Shown piece by piece: positions 35,372-50,800 of a DNA stretch of 64,000 bases. Every line of letters begins with the position of its first letter. Position 1 is the first letter of the stretch. The position numbers and the translations under genes are program-made. The notes beneath the pieces are model-generated. The model saw nothing but the letters and a program-made list of their open reading frames with translations, made no database searches and had not been told where the DNA came from. Source of the DNA: Sipunculus nudus (lineage: Eukaryota; Annelida; Sipuncula; Golfingiida; Sipunculidae); the NCBI GenBank assembly GCA_026874595.1, contig CM049311.1, positions 5,619,676-5,683,675 of the forward strand, read 5' to 3'.

Positions 35372-35429
<58 letters not shown>
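35372..35429. repeat. (CA)n(TA)n compound microsatellite
   Basis: About 44 bp of CA followed by about 14 bp of TA. Confidence 0.9.
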
Positions 35430-35729
35430 GATCCGCGCGTTTTATATTGTACCTGCACACTATACTGGACAAATTTATCGCTTTTCTGGCAAAGTTCAAC
35501 ATGCATATGAATGAATTCATGCTTTATTTTATACCATTCTTATGTTATAACATTAACAGTTTAGGATTTCTGGACTTCGGGAGTTCGATCCACGACAGAG
35601 CCGTCAAGGCTAAGTGTAGAAATTTCGACAAGAACCTCGCTCTGAAATGATTCGCTCTGATATAACAACCACAGGCGATGACCGTGCTGATATTGCATGA
35701 ACCCCATTAACCTAAAACGTTATATACGG

Positions 35730-35800
35730 TGTGACCTGGAAATTACGACCACCATTGCGAGGTGGTCGCATTTTCAGGTGGTCGTTATTTTGGGTTGGTC
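35730..35800. repeat. GACCACC/GGTGGTCG inverted-repeat cluster
   Basis: ACGACCACC is followed within 15 bases by GGTGGTCG and again by GGTGGTCGT, so several alternative hairpins are possible. Related GGTCGTTTAAGCGAC text occurs in the 3' flank of both tubulin copies (near 44807 and 59927), suggesting a dispersed repeat. Confidence 0.4.
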
Positions 35801-36861
35801 GCTGAACCAAGGTGTTTGTTAGGCGAGGTTTTAAGCTAAGATTCCTTATGTACGCAATGCGTGTTGAGAGATTTCATATGTACCGGCACGGCAGCAAGCA
35901 TTTTTACATGTTGCTCCTGGATGACATGCGGAACCGGCAACAAAATCTCTACATCTCCCTTACGTTTTGCCGGATACTTACTCCGCGTATGCCGGATCCG
36001 TGCAGAAGGAATCTCACCTTATCTATTTGGTGAAAAAAGATTTTACCGCATTCTGTACAAAAGGAAACTTAACTTTACTCTATATATTTTATAGAGAAAC
36101 GATTTGCGCACGACCGTTTCATTGCACTCAGCTATAAAGTCAAAGGCTCTGGTTACATGGTACGCCTACTTGTGTTGTCTCCATTAATAGCTAAGCGACA
36201 GACGGAAGGTACAATAATGTATACAAAAATCGTCAGGACTACCGTATGGATCCGTTGTTGCTGTCACCATGCAGCATTCCATCGGTGTAAATTTCAGAAT
36301 CAATATGGTCATTTGACATTATTTAGTAGCTAGGCATCTCTGTATACACCTGTAGCCTTGCCTCCCTCCCCATCACACGAAAACTTAATAATCAAAATCT
36401 AATACTCAGTGAACATAGCGTCGCAATAGATATTTCTCTCTACATGCTGTCTCTGGTGTTAGCGGGACCAGTCGAAGTTTACAAATATAATGATTTTAAC
36501 GGTGACGTTAAAACACCACCAAAATAATATCCAACTTCACGGTACCACGTATACATATATATGTCTGAAGGTGCTTTCCCCTGTGTGGCAGTAATCACTG
36601 GGTGTAGCCATGTAAGATGCTCCTACGTTCGAATCTTTGATCTGTGACCCGGGGGGGGGGGTCCATTAGTCACATATAATGCTGGGTATTGAGTAAAAAC
36701 AAAACGATCAACAAATATACGTCATCTGTATATTAAAATCAACATATTATAGATAGATACAGATCACGCCAACACCGCCTGATCCAGAGAGAAAAACGAA
36801 AACAATCACCTTCGTTATGAATTAATGCACAGCTTATTTTTTTTGTGATTTCAGGAGCTAG

Positions 36862-37061
36862 TTTTATTATTATTATTAGTATTATAATTATTATAATCAT
36901 TATTTTTATTATTGCCATTATTTTTATTGTCATTATTATTATTATTATTATTAATATTATTATTATCATTGGTATTATTGTCATTATTATTATTATTATT
37001 ATTATCATTGGTATTATTGTCATTATTATAATTATTATTATTATTATCATTGGTATTATTG

Positions 37062-37092
<31 letters not shown>

Positions 37093-37204
37093 CATTGGTA
37101 TTATTGTCATTATTATTATTATTATTATCATCATTGGTATTATTGTCATTATTATTATTATTACCATCATTAGTATTATTGTCATTATTATTAAAATTAT
37201 TATT
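36862..37204. repeat. ATT/ATC trinucleotide-based minisatellite
   Basis: About 340 bp of TTA repeats are interrupted at intervals by ATCATTGGTATTATTGTC. This gives a higher-order unit of roughly 36-48 bp, seen at least six times. All interruptions keep the triplet phase, so long poly-Ile/Asn/Leu frames appear on both strands. I do not regard those as genes. Confidence 0.85.
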
Positions 37205-38180
37205 GTACAAATCACTCCCCCGATACTTATCAGTTCTTTATCAAATTTAAACCATCTGAAGAACCCTATTCCGCCTTCCCTTTCTGAGTTATAAGTGTAT
37301 AAAGCTGAGTTGCCACTTATCCAGACACAGGTACGGATACTGATGTGGGATAAAGTTTGACTAAAATCTAATAAAATACAGGTATAAGGAGGGATTTCAC
37401 TGGTATGGTCACGGATACGGCTTTGTATTGTTGTACGGTCCCCTCCGTTGGGGGTGTGTGGGGGGGGGGGGGGGGGTTCATGGTTAACAAACCCAGAGTA
37501 AAGGCGTAAAAGAACTAAGGGGGAGTATCTATTCCTGCGAGACCGCTAGCTCGTAACAATCAGGATTAATTGTACATTTCCTTGTACGTCACGTCAGATT
37601 TAATCTGATTGTTCCGTGCGTGCCGTCAGCAAGATTTCCCCGGCAGATGTTGTCGATTAATAATATAAGCCCCAGATGGTCGTCAGCTATTAGGTATTAT
37701 ACAGTGTACTGCATTAATCATGGGTTCCGTGTGTCTCCTGGTTCAACTAGAGCAGAAAGTTCCAAGAAAACCAAGGAATACTTGGTTATACTCATGCAAG
37801 CATATAGATAACAGATATATGCTTATTTTAATGGGAAAACATGTTATTATTATTATTAATATTATTATTGAGATTTTCGATATTTGAAAAATTAAATTTT
37901 AACAAATAAATGACAGTAAAGACATAAGATATTATCGCGCAGCTTATAGTTTACATGTGTTAATTTCACACGTTTATATATATGTTATAACACACACTCA
38001 AACAGAGGCAGCTTTGTCTCCCTGACATTAGAGATTATATGAGTTATTCGTGAAAGAACGAAAGTTTTCAAAATTTGCATCACTTTAGCTGCTCACAGAC
38101 TTTACATGTACGCTGTCAACCAAATATTTAATATTCTTTGCATGTTTTTTTAGAGGTGGGAGTTACCTTGATATGTAAAT

Positions 38181-38183
<3 letters not shown>

Positions 38184-38235
<52 letters not shown>
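38184..38235. repeat. (CA)n(TA)n compound microsatellite
   Basis: About 34 bp of CA, then TA to about 38235. Confidence 0.9.
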
Positions 38236-39184
38236 GTCTTAAATCTTTTGTTCCTCACTCGTAGTCGAATATTAGTTACACGGCTCAGTACAACGATGTT
38301 GTTGCTATAGGATAGATGGCCATTGCCGTGCAGTTTTCAGTATGACTGGCGTTACGACTCGAAGTACGCCCTAAAACATAAGTCCAATTTAAATGCATTC
38401 AGAGTGGTAAATACACGGCTTACATCTACATGTCCAGTTCAGTCCAATCGCGATGATGGCTGTTGTGATGTCTTTACCTACTTAACTATAAATAATCTGT
38501 GAAAATGATGTTAAAATTGTAAACACATTTAACAACACATTAAAACAATTATAATTAATACATGAACTATAATTATGTACCTGCCGAACTTCCTCTTTCA
38601 CCTTCCTATTTCACCACGCCATTCACTATGTGTAAATGTCTGTCTGCTTGTGTGAACGAGAAATAATATATTAGTTTACATTCATTACACGAATATTAAT
38701 GGCGGTTATTAATTTTTACCATGCATACATGATGAAGTAAATGTCTTCTATTACAATTCGTCTTCTCATCTTATTTTATGGTATAACAGAAAGTGATATG
38801 GTATAAACAAAATATATCCGGTTTTGGAATTTCACGCTATCTAGCCGGCTCATTGTCTACAACGAGTCCAGCAAAAACTCGTCATTTCCTTGCACCATAT
38901 TAGGTTAGTTAATTTTGTAGCTGAAAAACTTGTTGACTGTATGAGTAGGCCTATATACGCCCGTACCAGTTTTTCCGTACCCGACCTGTGTATGAACAGA
39001 GTGCCCAAGCTTTCAGGGTTCACGAAAACACATTTATATATTTTACTCGGATTGCGTACACCTATTAAATTTATTTTATACATATAGTTATGTATACAGT
39101 GATGACTAAGCCGACTTTTGTTCGTCTTTGTTGTGTATAACGTCACTCCCTGACTACAGCACACAAATACCCCACGTATCTTGA
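38236..39184. other. Non-coding spacer before tubulin duplication
   Basis: No exon supported. The open frame on the minus strand at 38850-39248 runs into the duplicated segment and is not conserved in the other copy. Confidence 0.5.
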
Positions 39185-39683
39185 CAGACAAATCATTAAA
39201 GCTAAGGTCCTTTTTGACGAAGCGGACATAAAAACTGACAGAGTACACAGGGCCACAAAGAGTCCTTCAATAGTCGTGCTCAGTAAATCCCCCATTGAAA
39301 ACGCTCGTTAAAACGAGCCTCTTTGAACCTGTTTGGTTTATTTAAGTTTGTCAAATGATCAGAAAAACAGTGAAACCAAGACGACCATTTTTTTTAATTA
39401 GGCATTTTGTTTTATTAATGTATATTTGGTTGCCTCGACCACTGAATGTATATAAGTATATACGTGACTGATACTTTACACACTTTACAGTTTAATTCTA
39501 GCTTCCAATGTCACACACATTAACTTGCATCTATATATAATATAGATATATGTATATAAAACTCAAATACATACATGTATGTCCATATGTGTGTAGGCGT
39601 TTATGGATAACAAGTACAGACTTCACGTGGTGTGTCCTCTTATAAAGCCATTATTTTTCAACCGTTTTTATCACAGTGCTATA

Positions 39684-39686
<3 letters not shown>

Positions 39687-39724
<38 letters not shown>
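39687..39724. repeat. (TA)n microsatellite
   Basis: About 38 bp of TA; the other duplicate lacks a long TA run at the matching place. Confidence 0.9.
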
Positions 39725-39727
<3 letters not shown>

Positions 39728-40120
39728 ACATGCACAAGGTATGGAAATCTGTACCTTATCTGTTCTGGTGGTAAAGAGATCAACTATATTACGCTGTTCA
39801 GAATAATGTCTCAGAACCAATATAAAACATCACGAAATCGGTATTACATATATCTTTGTAAAAACGTCAGGGTCTTGTACACGTTATTACCAGAGAATGT
39901 ATGATGGTCGTTTAATCAGTCAAACAACTTAATTTAGAACGCACACCTACAAGTGTATTACGTGTGCCTTGATTCCTTTATCAGAAGTATTCGAGCAGAG
40001 CTGAGTAATTACTAAGTCTAATGAAATTGCTATTGACCGTTAACATAATGGGCTGATGTTCAATCAGGAGGACCGGTTTTTATGAATCGAAGGAACTCAC
40101 CAGCTCAATGCAATGCTTTA

Positions 40121-40160
40121 GAGAGAGAGAGAGAGAGAGGGGGAGAGGGAGAGAGAGAGA
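40121..40160. repeat. (GA)n microsatellite in tubulin upstream region
   Basis: GA repeat with GGG interruptions. The matching position in the second copy (55279-55312) also carries a GA repeat, so it predates the duplication. Confidence 0.85.
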
Positions 40161-40783
40161 ATAATTTACTCCAAATTATCTAAAATTAACATAAACTCTT
40201 TAATGAATTTATAATAATTATTCCTTTCTGAATATTTATGATTTTTTAAAAAATTTTCTTATTTTCTTTGCAAACTATCCATATATTATTTTGGAGAAAG
40301 CTGCTATCGCTGATTTCACAAATTATGTAAAGTAACTTACACAGAAACAGACACGGGCGCTCATACCACATTCAGAAAGATTAACACACATATACACACT
40401 ATACCACACCAGTTTAGTTCACAATAACACTGAAGTGCCCATTTTGACGTTAGCAGGGATATTACACGTTTGATAAAACATTAACACCGTGTCGTCAACT
40501 TGTATGTAAAACGCCGCGGCAATATCCCGCTTGGCAGGCGTGTAAGTGTTATTTGCACAAGTTCTTTTGTACATATATACATGAAACACACACCTTTGCC
40601 CTTCGTCCATTGATCACACACACATATTCCTCTACGTCTCCAAGCATGCGAGCTGTCCGTCATAGTGTGATTAAGATTCACCGATATAAGGGCATCACAT
40701 GCATTTTTTACAAGTACCAACGGTGACGCTTAGCAGCGGCACTATAGATATTGATTACTATCTAATTCATATAAGGCATGTAG

Positions 40784-40894
40784 ATTGGCCGACGCCATCT
40801 TTTTTTTTCTCTCTCCAGAGTTTACGGTACTTACAGCCATGGCGACAGCAGCGTCCATGGAAACCAGCCGGACCTCAGTCAACATGTATATAAG
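40784..40894 (+). promoter_or_regulatory. Core promoter of alpha-tubulin copy 1
   Basis: Contains an inverted CCAAT box (ATTGG, 40784-40788) and two X-box-like sites (ACAGCCATGGCGAC 40833-40846; GCGTCCATGGAAAC 40851-40864). A TATA box follows (TATATAAG 40887-40894). Each X-box-like site differs from RYYNYY-N2-RRNRAC only at the third base. Transcription is expected to start about 30 bases after the TATA box. All elements are kept at the same spacing in copy 2. NF-Y and RFX are the factors known to bind such motifs; binding here is inferred. Confidence 0.7.
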
Positions 40895-41026
40895 TGGGAG
40901 CACGGCAGCCCTGGGCCACAATTTGTGTTTCTCACAGGACACCTAACGGTCCGGCTTGGTGAGGCATTCTACTCAAAGATCTGATCTCCTTCTCTCTTAG
41001 GTTGTTCGGCAAAACCAACCAGCAAA

Positions 41027-43917
<2,891 letters not shown>

Positions 43918-44024
43918 ACTCTGACTTATAAAAAAGACTGATAACAAACACATACACCATGAAAGGTCACAAACCCGGGCTCTCATGAGAAACAACATAT
44001 CAAAAGGCACCCCGTGCCAATAAA
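43918..44024 (+). terminator. 3' UTR, hairpin and poly(A) signal of tubulin copy 1
   Basis: AATAAA lies at 44019-44024. Directly before it GGCACCCCGTGCC (44006-44018) can form a five-pair hairpin. The 3' UTR is almost identical to that of copy 2. Confidence 0.8.
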
Positions 44025-44039
44025 AGTTTTATATGTAAA

Positions 44040-45159
44040 CCTGACTTAGCGTTATAACTTTGAATGATTTAAATCTAAACATATTGTCTTTTCAAGAGTT
44101 AGAGGCATGTGTCCATGTAACAGAACAAATGTGAAGTTTGGATGTTCCATATTCCTCTCTAAAATAAATGAGCAATCAGCCAGCTGTCAATATTTAACCT
44201 CCTATTCCGGCATTTCCGCAACTTTAACTTGATCATTTGCTTACTGGAGGTTTTCTGTGTATATGTAAGGTTCCATACCCATCTTAACTTCCATCAAAGA
44301 ACCTATCGCGTCCTCATGCTGAAAGTGTTTTTGTTAGTTCTATTGTTTGTTGGCCAATATTTACGAAGGCTAGTGACGACCGATGCAGGACTTAATGTTT
44401 TTGGTTTCAGTTAAGAAATTAAAAAAAAAGATGATCCAAACAAAGATGTGTCCTCCTCCTTTATTGACAGTATATTTTTATTAACGAATCTTCGGGTCCT
44501 GTTTACCAACATCATTAAGATCCGCATCAACTGATTTTTAGCTCAAAAGAATATTTAATTTATATCTTGGACAACCGTGATTATTTTTCTTTAGGCTCTC
44601 CCGTCAAAGCTGTCACTTATTACAACAAGTTTTATCAACCCTCCAACGTTTTTTAAGTTGTCTCAGAGATAATGCATACGCAGTCTTTATACCTTAACAA
44701 CATTCGTATAAAAACCCATATACCAGCAACAAACATTGTATATATAATATTCGGGATTTATAGGTTTCTGTTCTCTTTTGAAACATATTCTCAAATACAT
44801 ACTGGTGGTCGTTTAAGCGACAATTTTTTTATCATGAATTACATTAGATTTGTCCTTGGCTGAAAAAAATGGCGTCCGTCTTAAAGGGGTGATCACTTAA
44901 GCGGGGGTGGTCGTTTGGCGGGAATTTACTGTAAGTGCAGCTGATCCATTTGATAACCAGCTTTGCAATCGTGCAGATGTGTTTGCCTCATTTTGAATTT
45001 TGACACTCCATGGACGATGAATTTGTATGATTGTCACATATATTATGTGCGTGAAAGGTTCTACAGATATACAACACACACATTTATTATATTTAAGAGC
45101 ACTTTCCCAACCGGAAAGTGTTCCCCTGTACTAGAAGCTGTGTGTGTGTGTGCGTGTGC

Positions 45160-45194
<35 letters not shown>

Positions 45195-46164
45195 TGTGTG
45201 TGGGCGCGTGTGTATGAGCAATACTCAGAAAACAGCAAGTAAAATGCCATGGAGACACTGTGTACGTTCAAGCAAAACATAAAGATATCACTGACGAACA
45301 GCGTTTGTGCAGGCAATTGAGAAAATCCGTTCAGGTAATTCTTAGAAATATAACATTGTATATTTTCTCTACGTAAATTGTTACGTGTATCCGTCCTATA
45401 TATCACCCTTTTTAATCAATGAGTAATCACAAAGCGGAACTTGCGAGATTTTTTCAGAGGTCTATGTTTCCCATGACACCTTTACTGTGCCAACAGGGAT
45501 GCGTGATCGATCCTGACAAAATTACTGCTCAGTAAAAAAAATTACGATACTACGTGATCCAGACATTACCCAATTCATTAACGTTCTCCTCAAACATAGG
45601 CGCCATGCTTCTTTTAGGTTTAGGCAGAAAGATCGATCAAATAGATATATTAAGGAACTTGTTGGTAACTTATTTAGCTGTGATATTAATGTTTTTCTGT
45701 TATCGGCATATTATTTGTGCCTGACATATATGGATAATTTTAGAGTAGTCGTATATATTAGAAATTTGAAAGACGAAAGACGCCAATGTATGTTTTCTGT
45801 GACAATTACAAACAGAACAACATAGTTATAGTATCTTATAAAATGTTTTCTATGGTGTTCCTAAAAACGTTAATACCTGATCAGCAATCACGCATGCGCT
45901 GGAACAGGTACTTGATCCATTGACATTTTAGACTTCATTATGAAGTCAAGGTTCCCTGAATGATCAACAAACTCAAGGTTTTTAGAAATCTCTGCTTAAC
46001 GTATACCTAAAATGTTACTCGGTCGAGTTTTTAAAGATCGTTCAATGTGTGACCCGAGACCTTGACTATATAGTATGTTTCTCTTTTAGAAGGAAAGAAG
46101 AAAATAAGTTTTGTTTGCGTTCAAGCAAACCAGGGTGTAACTGTGTAATCACAAAACAGTCATT
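44040..46164. other. Duplicated 3' flank, non-coding
   Basis: Collinear with 59180-61235 of the other copy but clearly more diverged than the genes. It includes a GT/GA/GT microsatellite at about 45140-45206. No conserved reading frame between copies, so no gene. Confidence 0.6.
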
Positions 46165-46668
46165 GAAACGTCGCATGGTCGGTACAGTTATAGGCCAAGC
46201 ACTGCAGGTGAGCCGGGAAAGGGCGGCCAGGTAATGTCACGGAAGAGTTGAGATAATAAACCCGGGTCTTTGAGCCGACATGTGCGTGTGACAGGCGATC
46301 GTTTGGGGTGGCAGGATTTAGTGGTTGTTGCCAAGTACGGCTGTTTATCGTTGCTGTTGGTAAAACCAGGTTCAACAAACTTATCGGTGGCACAAAGCCA
46401 AGCGTAGATCAATCTTGTGATACCTGGAAATTACATGGCGATACAGCAGAAACCTGACCTGGCAGACTTGATCCAATCTGACTTTATCTCCTCATTTAAG
46501 GGTTGTACGGGGTCAGAGTTGATCCCTGTTGGAGTCAATGCGGGGCACGCACGCACTCACACACGCTATAGCAGAAACATTCTGGCGTTGTACCTTAATT
46601 TATTCTAAATGAAGTGTGAATTGATCCGATGTGGATCCTCATTTATACACACACACACACACACACAC

Positions 46669-46701
<33 letters not shown>

Positions 46702-48070
46702 TGCTACCAGTTTTAAGCTGTGTCCATGTGCTAGTAAGCGATATGCGTATATGTGTAAACGATTGTATCCACCATCTTATTTTAGGAAGACTTAAAATAA
46801 CTTAAACTTAAACTTAAAAAAGCCACGTTATTGAATTTATACCATTCAAAGGTTTTTACATATGGAACCTTTTGTAATGATGTTAAAGGCCCAGATACTC
46901 CCGTCTAAGATTATCTCCAAAAGCATTATAATAAATTATAAATGCATCTACCAGCAAAAGCAGTTCACCCAAATACACGCAGGCTCGTGTGGTGGGAACA
47001 ACGTAGTCTCCATAACGCCTGCTGGGACGTCTGGTCTAAACTATTACCGTCATATAATTCTAGAAAGGGAAGTCATAAATGTCACGGAACGCAAAACGGC
47101 CCTTAACGGTCATAGAATATGTATATACACACACTGCTTGCTATAAGTGTCCGAGCAAACATGGGCGAATGTGAGCTTAAAGAGAAACTATTCTTATACG
47201 CCCTTCAGTTTGTGCAAATATACCAAAGCTTTCGTGTACAGCATTAAAGTGCTCCACGGAGGTCTGCATACAATATTTCTGTAAAATGAGAGTAGGTGAT
47301 ATAACATACGGCCGGCGGGATGTGTCTAAAGTCTGTGTGTTCACACGATATTACTTATATCAACGTCAGAAGAGGCATACTCTAAACACGGTCGATATAG
47401 ACCATGCCATCAGTAACGATCAGTTCATTATTCAATATAATCTAAATTTCAACAACTATAGAAATCTAGTCGGACAACAGAGCGAATAACGATGCAAGGA
47501 AAAGTAAAGATTGGGATATTACCTTATACCTACTTATTTGTAGTAATTAATATATGATATTGTTTTGTTATACCTCCGCAAAAGAAGGTTGCGGGGGCTA
47601 TGTGTTTGGTCGTGTTTCTGTGTGCGTCTTGGTGTGCGGGTGTGCGTGTCTTAGCCATATCTTTGAAAGTTCTGCATGGATTTCGATAAGATTTGGACGA
47701 AGGATTGGCCATTAGTGAAAGAAGGTCACTGAGAACTTTTTGAGATATACCGTGGCCAATTAAGGTACCATAAACGTTTATCTGTTGTAGTGAGTAACTG
47801 ACGGGGTCTCGTCGTCATGATGTTGGCATTGTCAAAGTTGTTGGGTGTCTCAGCAGCACCCCCCCCCCGGTCCTCCTCCGCCCCCCGCCCCACCCATCAT
47901 CCTCTCCCCCCCCCAAGTAATGTCAGGAGTCATACTCACAAGTTTCAATTTATCACTAGTAAGCAACAGCCTTTACAAAATTACAAAATTTTCATCGAAC
48001 TTTTGAGGAAGGTTTGGTAATATAGACAATTATTTTAAATAATGTTAACAGTTGATATAATCCATCAATA
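46165..48070. other. 1.9-kb segment missing from the second copy
   Basis: Present only in the upstream duplicate. It contains a CA/TA microsatellite (about 46650-46702) and the left end of a TIR element (47570). No coding exon supported; a C-rich tract lies at 47860-47915. Confidence 0.65.
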
Positions 48071-48171
48071 CTGTTTTCAATTAATTTCAGTGAATTCATG
48101 TGGAATGTCCGGAAATGGATTGAATCATATACAGATTTGGATTGAGGCAGATACTGATTTGGCGGAGGTAT
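47570..48171. mobile_element. 602-bp TIR element ending ATACCTCCGC / GCGGAGGTAT
   Basis: The left end ATACCTCCGCAAAAG is mirrored by the right end TTTGGCGGAGGTAT. Interior text such as GTTCTGCATGGATTTCGATAAGATTTGGACGAAGG resembles a MITE-like family that is widespread in animals. Its right end also exists in the second tubulin segment (61337-61346), where the left end is gone. Non-autonomous. Confidence 0.6.
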
Positions 48172-48891
48172 GCGCTCTATAAGTGCTTTCTTTTTAAAGC
48201 TGCAACAAACCAATTAGACTACTGCTTTGTAAGTAAATGATCTGTGGATGTCAAACTGTTCTTGGTAGTTCATTATGTATTTTTTTTTGGAGGATCCATT
48301 AAAGATGATAAATCTAGTCGGGTAAAGATTTACTTATATACGAAGCTGTCACGAAACGCTTGAGATGTAAGAACTAATCCCTTAACCCAACCTCTTTAGG
48401 CCCCAGGTGCTCAACTGACCAAATAAAAAACGGGTGTAATATGTCTGTGCGTCGGACACAAGTAATCTGTTGTTTACACACACAGCAGCACCTCGGTATC
48501 AGCTGCGTCATGGCCCATGCAAAAGCACTTGAAAACGACGAAATAGCCGTTGAAAATGACGACGTATTAAACCGAAGCTACTTATCCTGTTGCCACACCA
48601 GGTTATGAAAATAGTGTACATAGAAATGTCATTACTAATATTTCAGATACAATGTTTAATGCATAAATTTAAAGATGGTTAATATTTAGCATATTTTAAG
48701 GTTCATTAAGGTGAAGGTAATTTAATTTGTGAGAGTAGCCCTATATTTACAAAATATCATATGAATAGTTGTGTGAGTGTTTGTTATGAAATTTTCATTT
48801 ATGATATAAATTATGTAATTTTTTTTATTGTCGAAAAAAGATTTTTCCATAATGTGTTTAAAAAAGTATTTAAGATCAGGGGTGTATTCAT

Positions 48892-48909
48892 GGGGGGGGG
48901 GGGGGGGGA
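48892..48909. repeat. Poly-G run
   Basis: Run of about 18 G just outside the right edge of the upstream duplicate. Confidence 0.85.
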
Positions 48910-49023
48910 GAAGGGGGCGCAAAGGCGCGCGAGACCATTCCAATTCTTTTTGTCTAAGTGCAATAAACCTTGAACAGGACATGATATATTTTATCTGGGT
49001 CCTTAAATGTACAGTAAAATTAT

Positions 49024-49028
<5 letters not shown>

Positions 49029-49063
<35 letters not shown>

Positions 49064-49071
49064 TTATATAT
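49029..49071. repeat. (TA)n microsatellite flanking the LTR element
   Basis: TA-rich run directly before the LTR-type sequence; another TA run follows the element at 50200-50245. Confidence 0.85.
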
Positions 49072-49932
49072 TGTTACATGTGTCTCTTTTATTTTGGTAC
49101 ATGTGTCTGTAGGCATTCAGTTTCGTGTCGAGCGCAGACCCTGTGCGCTGCTATGAAAATCGCTCCTGCTGGGCTCTCACGGAGTGTAGAAACACAGCGC
49201 TCATACTAATCTGGAACTTTCTGGGTTGGTCGCGCTCTATTAGCGCGAGTCTTGTAATGTTCTTTTGGCGTGTGTATTATGTATTGTTGTGTTCTTTGGA
49301 ATTGTTCGTGAAACAGGAGTTTCTATAATTTTCGGATGAAAAGTTATAAATAGGGGTTGTGTTTTAGAGCCAAAGAGAGAGAGAGAGAGAAATATTCCAG
49401 CGGACACGGAAGAGTGTGAGTCAGTTTTGGACCTATCCGATAATTGCAGTAATGTCATGGATTTTACGAACTTTATGCAGATTTAGTGCGGCCTGTCTCC
49501 AGTTTGCTTTCGAGATTATTAAAGGAACTTCACTTTTGGATTACAACAGATTGATTTTGTGATTGAATTGGACTATTATTCTCTGAGGAGATTTATGTGA
49601 ACTGTTCATCTGGATTATACGTTTTAAAGGACTTGTTGTCGCTGTGACAGTGGTGTTATCAAGGTAATGTACACTTTATTTATTATACTGTGTAATTGTA
49701 TTGATTTACTGTTATACTGTTGTTATACTGTGTAATTGTATTGATTTAGTGTATTGTAATGTTAGGATCGTTTTAATTATTTGTTAAAAAAAAACCACTG
49801 ACTTCTTTATTCATTTACCTAGACATTTCATGCTGCCTAGTGTCGCAGATTTTGATTTTTTTTACTCCATAACAAAAGTTATGCTCGTCTCGACTACGTG
49901 ATCTATTGTTGTTGGGTTCCGTAATATAAAAT
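49072..49932 (+). mobile_element. LTR-type sequence, copy 2
   Basis: Starts TGTTACATGTGTCTC and is collinear with the solo LTR at 29.3-30.1 kb. It contains GA-rich and poly-T stretches. It is followed by a primer binding site, which marks it as a 5' LTR. The exact right end is uncertain: near 49925, or CATAACA near 49876. Confidence 0.65.
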
Positions 49933-49950
49933 TGGGGGCTCGTCCGGGAT
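49933..49950 (+). promoter_or_regulatory. Primer binding site, tRNA-Pro type
   Basis: TGGGGGCTCGTCCGGGAT is complementary to the 3' end of proline tRNA, the primer used by several retroviruses and retrotransposons. Its place just after the LTR supports the LTR call. Confidence 0.8.
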
Positions 49951-50037
49951 GACGGTAAACTTTGTGGCCCAGGGAATAAGCTCACCAAAGTGTGACTTCT
50001 GGGATAATTAGTCTTGTTCTGATACCAGAACGCTCTT

Positions 50038-50195
50038 AAGAGGGGGTGTGTTACGGGGTGACATAAAAGCGGACCGAACTGCTAGTGAAGCTTACTTTGC
50101 TAGCGAAGCGATTGGAACGCCGGACATGTGCGCCATCGACATGGGTTCGAATCCCGGATCGGCCCAGTATTTTCCCGGGAACAATTTGTCTTCGT

Positions 50196-50199
<4 letters not shown>
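50038..50199 (+). mobile_element. Polypurine tract and 151-bp TGTTACG...CGTAACA segment
   Basis: The purine tract AAGAGGGGG (50038-50046) is followed by TGTTACG at 50049 and ends with CGTAACA at 50193-50199. This is a seven-base perfect inverted terminus typical of an LTR. Inside are ACATAAAAG and a perfect pol III B box, GGGTTCGAATCCC (50146-50158), within tRNA-like text. Only 88 bases separate it from the primer binding site, so the internal region and any genes are deleted. The segment does not match the 5' LTR beyond TGTTAC, so it may belong to another element. Confidence 0.5.

Positions 50200-50245
<46 letters not shown>
50200..50245. repeat. (TA)n microsatellite
   Basis: About 46 bp of TA repeat at the right edge of the LTR-bearing insertion. 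Confidence 0.9.
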
Positions 50246-50248
<3 letters not shown>

Positions 50249-50439
50249 TTTCTAGCAAAAAAGAGATAAAGGCTCTTGGCCCCCAGTTTGGTGCTGAGCC
50301 TCCTATCTTCAAATCCTTGATAAGTCACTGGTCACTGATAGGGTGACTATGACCGTACCTTAAAATTGTGTAATTGAAAATCAAATAATATCAGCAGCAT
50401 TTCAAATCCCGCCACGGGATTACTATGTATAGAGTGTCG

Positions 50440-50800
50440 GGAATGATGTAATGTGTGTCATAAGAGGTCCAGTGCCGGGATGTCGTGAGTTCAAATCTCA
50501 GCCGAGGAGCGGTCAGATTTACACCGTCGGCTTCCACCCAGGGTGTGCGCTCTGCACGCTTAATGGGAAGGCTGTGCCCAATAGCTGTGTATCACTCACA
50601 AACGAGTGCGTCTTTGGGGGATTCCTCTGTGTTATGTCCCAGCAATGGGGATGATGACACACCCAGGACCCGCAGGTGCGGTAGACACCAGGCCTGGGTG
50701 ACACCTGGATACAAAAATGATAAGATGGGGAGCGAGTGCTATACCGCCCTGTCACGTAGTCCAAAACCGAAACGGAACTCTGCAGATGTACATACTTATA
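50440..50800 (+). mobile_element. SINE, plus strand
   Basis: A head with a B-box-like GAGTTCAAATCTC (about 50488) and GCCGAGGAGCGG is followed by a body with CGGTAGACACC and TGTCACGTAG. It ends CTCTGCAGATGTACATA. The body matches the SINE at 2.1-2.3 kb; the head matches the SINE at 63.6 kb. Confidence 0.65.

Noticed and set aside
36739-37294. Long open frames on both strands rich in Ile, Asn or Leu
   Set aside because: They are read-through of a trinucleotide repeat; every frame is open because the repeat lacks stops, and there is no start, splice or domain evidence.
40991-41001. TCTCTCTTAG before the tubulin copy 1 start as a 5' UTR splice acceptor
   Set aside because: The AG is absent in copy 2 (CTCTTCGG) although the rest of the leader is conserved, and no matching donor is evident between TATA box and this site.
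50070-50170. A functional tRNA gene around GGGTTCGAATCCC
   Set aside because: The B box is perfect but I cannot fold an acceptor stem or a full T stem; better seen as tRNA-derived repeat sequence.
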